Positions 27,031 through 35,557 are shown, counted from the stretch's first letter. The stretch: 64,000 nt of DNA from Variovorax sp. J22G73 (GCF_030317035.1 NZ_JASZYK010000006.1:124001-188000); one strand, 5' to 3'. The notes: a model not told the origin generated them from the letters alone. Numbers and translations are program-made.

Positions 27031-27054
27031 AGCCCCCGGTTTCGGGGGCTTTTT
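27031..27054 (+). terminator. Intrinsic terminator of tctBA
   Basis: AGCCCCCG-GTTT-CGGGGGCT followed by TTTTC, 20 bp after the tctA stop codon. Perfect 8-bp GC-rich stem. Confidence 0.88.
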
Positions 27055-27106
27055 CATTTCCGGTGGTTGTTCGGTGCGCTGCCGTTCGGCACGCGCGAAC
27101 AGGCCC

Positions 27107-27865
27107 CTACCGAAGAAACGCGTCGTAAGCCGTCTTCAGGATCAGCGCGCTCACCACCACGATGAACACCACGCGCACGAACCCCGCGCCGTGCTTCAAC
27201 GCCACGCGCGTCCCCAGCAGGCTGCCCGCCACATTGGCCACCGCCATCACCAGACCGTAGTGCCACCACACGTGGCCCTTGGCCGCCAGCAGGATCAGCG
27301 CGGCGGCGTTGGTCAGCGTGTTGATGATCTTGGCGGAGGCCGAGGCGTTGAGAAAGTCGTAGCCCATCCAGCGCACGAACAGGAACACCAGGAAGCTGCC
27401 CGCGCCCGGCCCGAAGAAGCCGTCGTAGAGCCCGATCGACAGGCCGATGGTGCAGGCCGCCACGGTTTCGGCGCGGCCGGTGAAGCGCGGCGCGTGCAGC
27501 CGGCCCATGTCCTTGCGCGCCAGTGTGTAGAGCAGCACCCCCAGCAGGATGACCGGCAACGCCCGGCGCAGGAAGTCGCCGGGAAACATCGTGACACCCC
27601 AGGCACCCAGCATCGCGCCGACGAAACCGAGCAACGCGGCGGGCCACAGCGCACCCCAACGCATCTGCACCCGCTGGCTGAACTGGGCCGCCGCGGCCGC
27701 CGTGCCCCAAATGGACGCGCTCTTGTTGGTGCCCAGCAGGGTCGCCGGTGGTGCGCCCGGGAACACGGCGAACAGCGCCGGCACCAGGATCAACCCGCCC
27801 CCGCCCACGATCGAATCGACAAAACCCGCGAGCAGCGAGGCACCCGTGACCACCAGCATTTCCAT
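27107..27865 (-). CDS. TauE/SafE (TSUP) family membrane permease
   Basis: 252 residues, about eight membrane helices. It opens LVVTGASLLAGFVDSIVGGGGLILVPAL and repeats the pattern as IGLYDGFFGPGAGSFLVFLFV, the two half-motifs of the sulfite exporter TauE/SafE family. These move sulfonates, sulfite or organic acids across the inner membrane. It ends convergently with tctA. Substrate unknown. An unusual 400-bp region lies upstream of it. Confidence 0.88.
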   Translation of the reverse strand: MEMLVVTGASLLAGFVDSIVGGGGLILVPALFAVFPGAPPATLLGTNKSASIWGTAAAAAQFSQRVQMRWGALWPAALLGFVGAMLGAWGVTMFPGDFLRRALPVILLGVLLYTLARKDMGRLHAPRFTGRAETVAACTIGLSIGLYDGFFGPGAGSFLVFLFVRWMGYDFLNASASAKIINTLTNAAALILLAAKGHVWWHYGLVMAVANVAGSLLGTRVALKHGAGFVRVVFIVVVSALILKTAYDAFLR

Positions 27866-27983
27866 GGCTGGATTGTCTCACCCACTTCGCTATCGAAACG
27901 ATAGCTGCACGCGCATGCGCACCATGCCTTGGGAGCCACTTCGGCTCGGGTAAAAAACCCGGACTTCCCGTTCGGACAGGCAT

Positions 27984-28013
27984 AAAAAAAGGCGCCGACC
28001 AGCGGCGCCTTTT
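27984..28013 (-). terminator. Strong bidirectional terminator in the TauE/amt intergenic region
   Basis: AAAAGGCGCCG-ACCAG-CGGCGCCTTTT is a perfect 11-bp stem. Read on the minus strand it is followed by seven T residues, so it is strongest in that direction. No protein gene ends here, so an RNA gene or attenuated leader upstream is implied. Confidence 0.75.
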
Positions 28014-28150
28014 CAAGTTCTGACCAGGCATCTCGTACGGAGCCTTTGAAGATTTTTCTTGTTGCTTGGGAAGTTGTCTCCTCGGACCCTCGGCAGCACG
28101 AGCAGGGCCCGTTCGCGAGTGGGCAGACTTTAGGGCGTGCACCGCGCCAG
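27984..28150 (-). ncRNA. Candidate small RNA or leader RNA ending at an orphan terminator
   Basis: On the minus strand a region of about 160 nt runs from near 28150 to the T tract at 27984. Within it, GGGCC-CTG-CTCG-TGCTGC-CGAG-GGTCC can fold as a hairpin with one bulge, and a purine-rich single-stranded run (CAAGCAACAAG) follows, before the 11-bp terminator stem. TAATTC at 28164-28159 is a weak -10. I do not recognise it as 6S, tmRNA, SRP RNA or any riboswitch. It may be a trans-acting sRNA or the leader of the TauE gene downstream. Confidence 0.35.
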
Positions 28151-28154
28151 TGCA
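28138..28154. promoter_or_regulatory. NtrC-binding site upstream of amt
   Basis: TGCACC-GCGCC-AGTGCA matches the NtrC consensus TGCACC-N5-GGTGCA at 11 of 12 conserved positions. It is about 74 bp upstream of the sigma-54 promoter, a normal enhancer distance. Confidence 0.75.
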
Positions 28155-28227
28155 TTAGGAATTACCCGCTTTGTCTTACGTCTGAAACACGTTTGTCGAA
28201 CCAAAGTGTGTCGGAGCGTTAACGACA

Positions 28228-28243
28228 TGGCATGACTTGTGCA
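28228..28243 (+). promoter_or_regulatory. Sigma-54 promoter of amt
   Basis: TGGCATGACTTGTGCA has GG and GC spaced by exactly 10 bp and follows the consensus TGGCAYG-N4-TTGCW with one mismatch. Transcription would start near 28255, before the ATG at 28283. Confidence 0.78.
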
Positions 28244-28282
28244 CGTAAGGCCACAGTCCACAACTCGAAGAAGACACCGGCC

Positions 28283-29518
28283 ATGGCCTTGGCAGCACAA
28301 GCCTCCATCAACGCGGCAGACACCGCGTGGATGATGACCTCGACCGCGCTGGTGCTGCTGATGACGCTGCCCGGCATTGCGCTCTTCTACGCGGGCATGG
28401 TGCGGCGCAAGAACGTGCTGGCCACCATGGCGGCCGTGGTGGCCATCGCGGCGGCGGTCTCGCTGACGTGGTTCCTCGTGGGCTATTCGCTCGCGTTCAC
28501 GCCCGGCTGGCCCTGGCTCGGCGGCCTGGGCAAATGGGGCTTCTCGGGCTTCGAATACCTGAAGGAAGCGGGCCAGGTGGCGGTGAGCCACGTGGCGCCC
28601 AACGTGCCCGAGTCGGTCTACGCGATGTTCCAGCTCACCTTCGCCATCATCACCACCGCGCTGGTGCTGGGCGCCTTCGTGGAGCGCATGCGCTTCTCGG
28701 CGGTGCTGTGGTTCGCGCTGTTGTGGAGCGTGCTGGTGTACGCCCCGGTCGCGCACTGGGTGTGGGAGCCGGGCGGCTGGCTCGCGCAGATGGGCGCGCT
28801 CGACTTCGCGGGCGGCTCGGTGGTGCACGTCAACGCGGGCATCGCGGGGCTGGTGTGCGCCTATGCGCTGGGGCCGCGCAAGGGCTACGGCAAGGAGGCC
28901 TTCGAGCCCTACAGCCTGGCGATGACGATGATGGGCGCGGGCCTGCTGTGGGTGGGCTGGTTCGGCTTCAACGCGGGCTCGGCGGTGGCGGCCGACGGCC
29001 GTGCGGGGCTGGCGATGCTGGTGACGCACATCGCGGCGGCCGCGGGCGCCATGAGCTGGATGGTCGGCGAATGGATCGTGCGGCGCAGCCCGTCGCTGCT
29101 GGGACTGTGCTCGGGCCTGGTGGCGGGGCTGGTGGCCATCACGCCGGCGGCGGGCTTCGTCACGCCGCTGGCCGCGCTGGCCATCGGCGCCATCGCGGGG
29201 CTGGCCTGCTACTGGGGCGCCACCGGGCTCAAGCACCTGCTGGGCGCGGACGACTCCCTGGACGTGTTCGGCGTGCACGGCATCGGCGGCATCGTGGGCG
29301 CACTGCTCACGGGCGTGTTCGCCGACGCGCGCATCTCGGGCGCCACCGGCGACGTGCTGACCCAGGCGATCGCAGTGGGCAGCGTGGCCATCTACAGCGC
29401 CACGGGCACGGCGGTGGTGCTCTTGCTGGTGCACGCGCTGGTGGGCCTGCGCGTCGACGCGCAAAGCGAGCAGCTGGGCCTCGATCTTGCACAGCACAGG
29501 GAGCACCTGGGGAGTTGA
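28283..29518 (+). CDS. amt: Ammonium transporter, Amt family
   Basis: 411 residues, 11 membrane helices. Hallmarks include DTAWMMTSTALVLLMTLPGIALFYAGMVRRKN, WHWV-like FAGGSVVHVNAGIAGLV with the first pore His, WVGWFGFNAGSAVAADG, and DVFGVHGIGGIVGALLTGVFA with the second. It conducts ammonium or ammonia into the cell. I start at 28283; the upstream in-frame codons at 28232 lie inside the sigma-54 promoter and cannot be translated from it. No glnK gene is next to it, unlike most Amt operons. A small protein gene follows. Confidence 0.93.
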   Translation: MALAAQASINAADTAWMMTSTALVLLMTLPGIALFYAGMVRRKNVLATMAAVVAIAAAVSLTWFLVGYSLAFTPGWPWLGGLGKWGFSGFEYLKEAGQVAVSHVAPNVPESVYAMFQLTFAIITTALVLGAFVERMRFSAVLWFALLWSVLVYAPVAHWVWEPGGWLAQMGALDFAGGSVVHVNAGIAGLVCAYALGPRKGYGKEAFEPYSLAMTMMGAGLLWVGWFGFNAGSAVAADGRAGLAMLVTHIAAAAGAMSWMVGEWIVRRSPSLLGLCSGLVAGLVAITPAAGFVTPLAALAIGAIAGLACYWGATGLKHLLGADDSLDVFGVHGIGGIVGALLTGVFADARISGATGDVLTQAIAVGSVAIYSATGTAVVLLLVHALVGLRVDAQSEQLGLDLAQHREHLGS

Positions 29519-29540
29519 CGCACGCACCGAAGGAGGAACC

Positions 29541-29843
29541 ATGCCGTCCATGTCCGAAAGCGAACGCATCGCCCTCGCCGCCCGCCTGCATGTGGCCCTT
29601 CGGCGAAAGCATGGGCGCGTGACCGACACCGAATGGATGGCGACCAACGCGGAGTACGCCGCGGAAATCGTCCGCATGACGCGGGCGCATGCCGCCGAGA
29701 CGAAGGACGACGAGCTCGACCAGCTCGCCACGCGGCTGGAGCAGGCGATGGAGCCGGTGGCGCGCGCGGCCCGGCTGGCGGCGCGGCAGCCCGACGGGCA
29801 GCCGCCCACGCCGCCGCCGCGCTACGTCGGCGGCCTGCGCTGA
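29541..29843 (+). CDS. Small hypothetical protein downstream of amt
   Basis: 100 residues starting at an ATG with a perfect AAGGAGG site 5 bp upstream, which argues that the ORF is translated. It is helical and charged (SESERIALAARLHVALRRKHGRVTDTEWM...) and ends in a Pro/Arg-rich tail. No membrane segment or known motif. It is 22 bp from amt and likely in the same nitrogen-regulated transcript. It does not resemble a PII protein. Function unknown. Confidence 0.75.
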   Translation: MPSMSESERIALAARLHVALRRKHGRVTDTEWMATNAEYAAEIVRMTRAHAAETKDDELDQLATRLEQAMEPVARAARLAARQPDGQPPTPPPRYVGGLR

Positions 29844-29883
29844 CCGTTCGCAGGCCCGCGCTCGGCGTTCGGGCCGCCCCCGA

Positions 29884-31557
29884 TCAAGCCGCGGCCAGCG
29901 CCGCCTTGCGAATCGACTGCAGCGTGCTGGCCGGCGTGATGGCTTCCGGGTCCAGCAGGCAATGCAGGATGGCCGGCTTGCCGCTGGCGCGCGCGCGGGC
30001 CAGCGCGGGGCCGAACTCTTCGGTGGTCGTCACGCGCTCGCCGTGGCCGCCGAACACCTCGGCGTAGCCGCGGAAATCGGGGTTCTTCAACTGCGTGGCA
30101 CTGATGCGGCCGGGGTAGTGCCGCTCCTGGTGCATGCGGATGGTGCCGTACATGGCGTTGTCCAGCAGCACCACGATGATCGGCAGGCCGTACTGCACGG
30201 CCGTGGCGAACTCCTGGCCGTGCATCATGAAATCGCCGTCGCCGGCGAACACGACCACCTCGCGCTGCGGCCACAGCCGCTTGGCACCCACGCCGGCCGG
30301 CAGGCCGTAGCCCATCGAGCCACTGGTGGGCGCCAGCTGGCTGGCAAATGCGCGAAACGGCCAGAAGCGGTGCACCCAGGTGGCGAAGTTGCCCGCGCCG
30401 TTGCAGAAGATGGTGTCGGCCGGCAGCACCTCGCGCAGGTGCTGCATCACCTCGCCCATCTGCAGCGGACCCGGAATGCGGATCGGGGCCGGGTCGCTCC
30501 AGCGCAGGAAGTCCTCGCGCGCGGCCTTCGTCTCGGCCTGCCATGCGGGCGTCGCTGCGGGGCGCAGCGCGGCCACGGCTTCGGCGAAGGCCTGCGGCGT
30601 GGCGTGGATGCCCTGCGCCGGGCGGTAGAGCTTGCCGAGCTCGTCGGCGTCGGCGTGCACGTGCACCAGCGCCTGCCGCGGCTGCGGAATGGCCAGCAGC
30701 TCGTAGCCCTGCGACGGCACCTCCGACAGCCGCCCGCCCACCAGCAGCACCAGGTCGGCATTGCGGATGCGCTCCAGCATGCGCGGGTTGGCGCCCAGGC
30801 CCAGGTCGCCGGCGTAGCTGGGGTGCTCGGCCGACAGCAGCATCTGGCGGCGGAACGAGCAGTACACGGGCAGCGAGTACGCGGCCGCGAAATCCGCGAA
30901 CTGCAGCGCGGCCTTTTCCGACCAGCGGCTGCCGCCCAGGATGACGACCGGGCGCTGCGCCTGCGCAAGGCGCTGCTGCAGCTCGGCGAGTTGCGCCGCG
31001 CCGGGATGGGTTTCGGTGACGGCGTAGGGCAGCGCGTCGGCGACCGTGACGGCTTCGGTCAGCATGTCTTCGGGCAGCGCGATCACCACCGGGCCGGGGC
31101 GGCCCGAGGTGGCGACGTGGAAGGCGCGCGACACCAGCTCGGGCAGGCGCGCCGGGTCGTCGATCTGCACAACCCACTTGGCCATGGTGCCGAACACGGC
31201 GCCGTAGTCCAGCTCCTGGAAGGCCTCGCGGCCCAGCGCGTCGCGCGCGACCTGGCCGACGAACAACAGCAGCGGCGTGGAGTCCTGGTGCGCGATGTGC
31301 ACGCCCGCGGCGGCGTTGGTGGCGCCGGGGCCGCGGGTGACGAAGCAGATGCCGGGCTTGCCGGTGAGCTTGCCCTGCGCCTCGGCCATCATGGTCGCGC
31401 CGCCTTCCTGGCGGCACACGGTCACGTCGATGGCCGCATCGTGCAGCGCGTCGAGCACGGCGAGAAAGCTTTCGCCGGGCACGCAGAAGAGCTGCTGCAC
31501 GCCGTGGGTGATGAGCTGGTCGACCAGGATCTGGCCGCCGGTGCGGGGTGAGGTCAT
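29884..31557 (-). CDS. Thiamine pyrophosphate enzyme, acetolactate synthase-like
   Basis: 557 residues. The PYR domain has VTVCRQEGGATMMAEAQGKLTG with the Glu that activates TPP and VTRGPGATNAAAGV. The central domain follows, and the PP domain has VVVFAGDGDFMMHGQEFATAVQYGLPIIVVLLDNAMYGTIRMHQE, the GDG...N metal/TPP motif. The family includes acetolactate synthase and 2-oxoacid decarboxylases. No small regulatory subunit gene is adjacent, so a catabolic or decarboxylase role is more likely than valine synthesis. It lies downstream of an aminotransferase, which could supply the 2-oxoacid. Confidence 0.87.
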   Translation of the reverse strand: MTSPRTGGQILVDQLITHGVQQLFCVPGESFLAVLDALHDAAIDVTVCRQEGGATMMAEAQGKLTGKPGICFVTRGPGATNAAAGVHIAHQDSTPLLLFVGQVARDALGREAFQELDYGAVFGTMAKWVVQIDDPARLPELVSRAFHVATSGRPGPVVIALPEDMLTEAVTVADALPYAVTETHPGAAQLAELQQRLAQAQRPVVILGGSRWSEKAALQFADFAAAYSLPVYCSFRRQMLLSAEHPSYAGDLGLGANPRMLERIRNADLVLLVGGRLSEVPSQGYELLAIPQPRQALVHVHADADELGKLYRPAQGIHATPQAFAEAVAALRPAATPAWQAETKAAREDFLRWSDPAPIRIPGPLQMGEVMQHLREVLPADTIFCNGAGNFATWVHRFWPFRAFASQLAPTSGSMGYGLPAGVGAKRLWPQREVVVFAGDGDFMMHGQEFATAVQYGLPIIVVLLDNAMYGTIRMHQERHYPGRISATQLKNPDFRGYAEVFGGHGERVTTTEEFGPALARARASGKPAILHCLLDPEAITPASTLQSIRKAALAAA

Positions 31558-31591
31558 GCTTGTTCCAAAAGGCTGAAGGTAAGGAGAGCGG

Positions 31592-31704
31592 CTCCTTCCC
31601 CCGCGGGGGGAAGGTTGGGATGGGGGCAAGCGGCGTTGGCTACACCGGCAGCAATTGACATGCCGCGAGGCCCCCACCCCTGTCCTCCCCCGGAAGGGGA
31701 GGGA
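31592..31704. repeat. GC-rich REP-like hairpin pair
   Basis: The gap contains two GC-rich palindromes: CCTTCCCCC-GC-GGGGGGAAGG at 31594-31614, and CCTCCCCCGGAAGGGGAGGG near its end. The second is the reverse orientation of a motif repeated three times at 45.1-45.6 kb. It separates the aminotransferase from the TPP enzyme and may stabilise or terminate the transcript. Confidence 0.6.
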
Positions 31705-31715
31705 GACATGCAGAG

Positions 31716-32945
31716 TCATTCGAGGGCGTTGCACGCGGCGACGATGCGGCTGCACGCCTCTTCCAGTTGCGACATCGACGTCGCATAAGAAATCCGGAAA
31801 TACGGCGCCAGCCCGAACACGCTCCCCGGCACCACCGCCACCTCGAAGTCCTGCAGCAGGTAACTGCAGAAGTCGCTGTCGCTTTGCAGCCGCGTGCCGC
31901 CGCGCGTGCGCTTGCCCATCACCCCGGCGCAGCTCGCGAAGGTATAGAACGCCCCTTCGGGAACGCGGCAGCGCAGCCCCGGCGCGCGGTTCAGCGCGGC
32001 CACCACGAAGTCGCGCCGCGACTGAAAGTCCGCGCACCGCTCGGCCACGATGTCCTGCGGCCCGGTCAGCGCCTCGATGGCCGCGGCCTGGCTGATCGAC
32101 GACGGGCACGAGGTCGTCTGGCTCTGCACCACCGCCATCGCCGCGATGAGCGCGCGCGGCCCCGCCCCGTAGCCCAGGCGCCAGCCGGTCATCGCGTAGG
32201 CCTTCGACACGCCGTTCAGCGTCAGCGCGCGCTCGCGCAGGCGCGGCTCCACGGCCACGGGCGTCGCGAACGCGAGGCCGTCGTAAAGAATGTGCTCGTA
32301 GATGTCGTCCGCCAGCACCCACACCTGCGGGTGCCGCAGCAGCACCTCGCACAGCGGCTGCAATTGCGCCGCGCTGTAGGCCGCGCCGCTCGGGTTCGAC
32401 GGCGAATTGACGAAGAGCCACTTCGTGCGCGGCGTGATGGCCGCCTCGAGCTGCGCCGCGTCGAGCCGGAAGCCGTTGGCCTCGGTGCATTGCACGCTCA
32501 CCGGCACGCCGCCGCAGATCTGCACGATGTCCGCGTAAGACGTCCAGTACGGCGCCGGCAGGATCACTTCGTCGCCCGGGTCCAGGCTGGCCATCAGCGC
32601 GTTGAAGATGACCTGCTTGGCGCCCGCGCTCACGCTGATCTCGTCGAGCGCGAAGTCCAGCGCGTTGTCGCGCCTGAACTTCAGCTGCACCGCCGCCTTC
32701 ATCGCCGGGCTGCCGTCGAGCACGGTGTAGCGCGTGTCGCCGCGCTCGATGGCGCGCACTGCGGCCTCGCGCACGTTCTGCGGCGTGTCGAAGTCGGGCT
32801 CGCCCGCGCCCAGCACGATCACCGGGCGGCCGGCGCGCTTGAGCGCGTTGGCATGGTCGGTGATGCGCAGAATTTCCGACACGCCCATGGCGCGCACGCG
32901 CTGCGCCGGCCGAAAGGCGATGGAGGTGGCGCTGTGCTGGCTCAC
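31716..32945 (-). CDS. PLP-dependent aminotransferase, aspartate aminotransferase family
   Basis: 409 residues from a GTG at 32945 that overlaps the receptor stop by GTGA. Fold type I class I/II: ILRITDHANALKRAGRPVIVLGAGEPDFDTP, YTVLDGSPAMKAAV, VNSPSNPSG, DDIYEHILYDG, and NGVSKAYAMTGWRLGYG with the Schiff-base Lys248. The Arg near the C-terminus (FRISYATS) binds the carboxylate. It moves an amino group between an amino acid and 2-oxoglutarate or a similar acceptor. Coupling with a polar amino acid receptor suggests it handles the imported compound. Confidence 0.9.
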   Translation of the reverse strand: MSQHSATSIAFRPAQRVRAMGVSEILRITDHANALKRAGRPVIVLGAGEPDFDTPQNVREAAVRAIERGDTRYTVLDGSPAMKAAVQLKFRRDNALDFALDEISVSAGAKQVIFNALMASLDPGDEVILPAPYWTSYADIVQICGGVPVSVQCTEANGFRLDAAQLEAAITPRTKWLFVNSPSNPSGAAYSAAQLQPLCEVLLRHPQVWVLADDIYEHILYDGLAFATPVAVEPRLRERALTLNGVSKAYAMTGWRLGYGAGPRALIAAMAVVQSQTTSCPSSISQAAAIEALTGPQDIVAERCADFQSRRDFVVAALNRAPGLRCRVPEGAFYTFASCAGVMGKRTRGGTRLQSDSDFCSYLLQDFEVAVVPGSVFGLAPYFRISYATSMSQLEEACSRIVAACNALE

Positions 32946-33850
32946 TTGGCGTACGCCTCCAGCGGCTTGTCGTTGGGCTCGGCCATCAGCTGCTTGAGCG
33001 CCGGGCTCATCGGCAGGTTCAGGCTGGTGTTCTTCGGCGGAATGGCGGCCACGAACCACTTGGTGTAGATCTTCTCGAGGTCCCCACTCTTCATCATGCG
33101 GCGCAGCGAGTCGTCCACCGCGGTCTTGAAGGCCGGGTCGTCCTTGCGGAACAGCAGCGCGATCGGCTCGGAGCCCAGCGCCTCGCCGACGATGCGGTAG
33201 CTCGCCGGGCTCTTCGAGTTCGCGATGATGCCGGCCAGCAGGTTGTCGTCGAGCACGAAGGCATCGGCGCGGCCCGACTCCATCAGCAGGAAGCTCTCGA
33301 GGTGGTCCTTGCCCAGCATGGTGTTGTAGGACACGTTCTGCGCGCGCTCGCGCTTGCGCAGCAGCTGCACGGCGGTGGTGCCGGTCGAGGCCGACACGTT
33401 GCGGCCCGCGAGCTGGTCGAGCGTGGTGATGCCCGAGTCGACCTTGGTGGCCATGCGCACCTCGCTCACGTACGTGGTGAGCGCGAAGGCCACCTGCTGC
33501 TGGCGCGCGGTGTTGTTGGTGGTGGGGCCGCAGCCGATGTCCAGCGTGCCGTTCTGCACCAGCGGAATGGTGTTCTGCGCGGTGACGGCCATGTACTCGA
33601 GCCTGGCCTGCGGCGCGATGTCCTTCAACACGCGCTCGCACAGCTCCACGTGGTAGCCCACGTACTTCTCGCCCGCGCCCAGCATGTAGGCCATGGGCGG
33701 CGAGGCCTCGCGCACGCCGAGCACCACCTTGCCGCTCGCCTTGATCTTGTCGAGCGTGCCGGTGGCGGTCTGCGCGGCGGCGCCGAATGCCAACGCGAGC
33801 ATGGCGGTTGCGATGGCGGTGGTGGCCGCTGTCTTGAAGGGAATGTGCAT
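32942..33850 (-). CDS. ABC transporter substrate-binding protein, polar amino acid (GltI-like)
   Basis: 302 residues with a signal peptide ending AFGAAAQ. GTLDKIKASGKVVLGVREASPPMAYM and YVGYHVELCERVLKDI are typical of family-3 receptors such as GltI. DIGCGPTTNNTARQQQVAFALTTY carries the ligand-binding loop. The leader is preceded by CAGGAG. No permease or ATPase gene lies in this cluster. Downstream neighbour is the aminotransferase, overlapping by 4 bp. Likely ligand is a dicarboxylic or related amino acid. Confidence 0.86.
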   Translation of the reverse strand: MHIPFKTAATTAIATAMLALAFGAAAQTATGTLDKIKASGKVVLGVREASPPMAYMLGAGEKYVGYHVELCERVLKDIAPQARLEYMAVTAQNTIPLVQNGTLDIGCGPTTNNTARQQQVAFALTTYVSEVRMATKVDSGITTLDQLAGRNVSASTGTTAVQLLRKRERAQNVSYNTMLGKDHLESFLLMESGRADAFVLDDNLLAGIIANSKSPASYRIVGEALGSEPIALLFRKDDPAFKTAVDDSLRRMMKSGDLEKIYTKWFVAAIPPKNTSLNLPMSPALKQLMAEPNDKPLEAYAK

Positions 33851-33925
33851 GGTCTCTGTCTCCTGTGGTTGTTGTGATCTGCAAGGCAAAGGCTGGCCGC
33901 GAGCAGCGGACAGCCCGTTCGCGAG

Positions 33926-34014
33926 ACATCGCGGAGCCGGCTTTGCCGGGCCGCTGATGTCGCCCCCGGAAGGGGGTTGGCGCAGCGACACGAAGTGCGC
34001 GAAGCCTGGGGGAG
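33926..34014. repeat. REP-like intergenic element, copy in ALDH/receptor gap
   Basis: Contains CGGCTTTGCCGGGCCGC, CGCCCCCGGAAGGGGG and CGCAGCGACACGAAGTG. The last two, read in reverse complement, also appear at 40190-40258. It fills most of the 168-bp gap. Confidence 0.6.
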
Positions 34015-34018
34015 AGCC

Positions 34019-35557
34019 TTACTCTCCGATATCGAACGTGACGCCTTGCGCCAGCGGCAACGCGGTCGAGTAGTTGATGGTGTTGGTCGCGCGGCGCATG
34101 TACGCCTTCCAGCTGTCGGAGCCGGCTTCGCGGCCGCCGCCGGTTTCCTTCTCGCCACCGAAGGCCCCGCCGATCTCGGCGCCGCTCGGGCCGATGTTGA
34201 CGTTGGCGATGCCGCAGTCGGAGCCCGCGCTCGACATGAAGCGCTCGGCCTCGCGCACGTTCAGCGTGAAGATCGACGACGACAGGCCCGCGCCCACTTC
34301 GTTGTGCCATTCGATGGCCTCGTCGAGCGTGCTGTAGCGCACCACGTAGAGGATGGGCGCGAAGGTCTCGCGCAGCACCGGGCCGGCGTGCGACTTGAGC
34401 TCGACCAGCGCGGGGCGCGCGTAGTAGGCGTCGTTCGTGCCGATGCCCTCGACGCGCTGGCCGCCGTGCACCGTGGCACCGGCCTCGCGGCTTTCGCCGA
34501 GCGCCTTCTGCATGCCGTCGAAGGCGGCGCGGTCGATCAGCGGGCCGACCAGCGTGCCGGCTTCGCGCGGGTCGCCGACCTGCACGTTGCCGTAGACCTT
34601 GGCCAGCTTGGGCACCAGCTGGTCGTACACGCTGTCGTGCACGAACAGGCGGCGCAGCGTGGTGCAGCGCTGGCCGGCCGTGCCCATGGCCGCGAAGGCG
34701 ATGCCGCGCAGCGTGAGGTCGAGGTCGGCCGAGGGCGTGACGATGGCGGCGTTGTTGCCGCCCAGCTCCAGAATGGCGCGGGCGAAGCGCGCGGCCAGCT
34801 TCGGCCCCACCTGGCGGCCCATGGCCGTGGAGCCGGTGGCCGAGAGAATGGGCACGCGGTGGTCGTCCACCAGCACCTCGCCGATGTCGCGCTGGCCGAG
34901 CAGCAGGCCCAGCAGGCCCTCGGGCGCATCGCCGAAGCGTTCGATGGCGCGCTGCGCGATGGCATGCACGGCCAGGGCGGTGAGCGGCGTCTTTTCGGAC
35001 GGCTTCCACACCACCGAGTCGCCGCACACCAGCGCCAGCGCCGCGTTCCACGACCACACGGCCACCGGAAAGTTGAAGGCCGAGATCACGCCGCACACGC
35101 CCAGCGGGTGCCAGGTTTCCATCATGCGGTGCTCGGCGCGCTCGGTGGCCAGCGTGAGGCCGTACAGCTGGCGCGACAGGCCCACGGCGAAGTCGCAGAT
35201 GTCGATCATTTCCTGCACTTCGCCGGCGCCTTCGGACGGGATCTTGCCGGCCTCCAGCGTCACCAGGCGGCCCAGGTCGCGCTTGGCCGCGCGCAGCTCT
35301 TCGCCCAGCAGGCGCACCAGCTCGCCGCGGCGCGGGGCCGGCACGTTGCGCCAGGCCTTGTAGGCGGCATGGGCGCGGCCGATGGTGTCGGTGGCTTCGC
35401 CCGGCGTGGTCTGGCGCACCTGCGCGATCACCTCGCCGGACACGGGCGAGCGCACCGTGAGCTCGCCGCCGGTGTGCGCCTCGCGGGGCACGCCCAGGCG
35501 CAGCAGCAGCTGCTCGACTTCGGTGGCGACGGGAAGAGGGGTGTGGGCTTCGGACAT
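34019..35557 (-). CDS. Aldehyde dehydrogenase, ALDH7 / alpha-aminoadipate-semialdehyde dehydrogenase type
   Basis: 512 residues. FNFPVAVWSWNAALALVCGDSVVWKPSEKTPLT binds NAD, ILELGGNN carries the general-base Glu264, and AAMGTAGQRCTTLRRL the nucleophile Cys298. The ending, GGAFGGEKETGGGREAGSDSWKAYMRR, is the ALDH7 signature. ALDH7 enzymes (antiquitin, AmaB) oxidise alpha-aminoadipate semialdehyde in lysine breakdown. The aminotransferase and amino acid receptor downstream fit that idea, but the gene for making the semialdehyde is not in the window. Confidence 0.87.
   Translation of the reverse strand: MSEAHTPLPVATEVEQLLLRLGVPREAHTGGELTVRSPVSGEVIAQVRQTTPGEATDTIGRAHAAYKAWRNVPAPRRGELVRLLGEELRAAKRDLGRLVTLEAGKIPSEGAGEVQEMIDICDFAVGLSRQLYGLTLATERAEHRMMETWHPLGVCGVISAFNFPVAVWSWNAALALVCGDSVVWKPSEKTPLTALAVHAIAQRAIERFGDAPEGLLGLLLGQRDIGEVLVDDHRVPILSATGSTAMGRQVGPKLAARFARAILELGGNNAAIVTPSADLDLTLRGIAFAAMGTAGQRCTTLRRLFVHDSVYDQLVPKLAKVYGNVQVGDPREAGTLVGPLIDRAAFDGMQKALGESREAGATVHGGQRVEGIGTNDAYYARPALVELKSHAGPVLRETFAPILYVVRYSTLDEAIEWHNEVGAGLSSSIFTLNVREAERFMSSAGSDCGIANVNIGPSGAEIGGAFGGEKETGGGREAGSDSWKAYMRRATNTINYSTALPLAQGVTFDIGE

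Noticed and set aside
27790-28155. Minus-strand 121-codon ORF over the TauE start and the terminator
   Set aside because: It would translate through a strong terminator stem and into the TauE gene in another frame. The RNA interpretation fits better.
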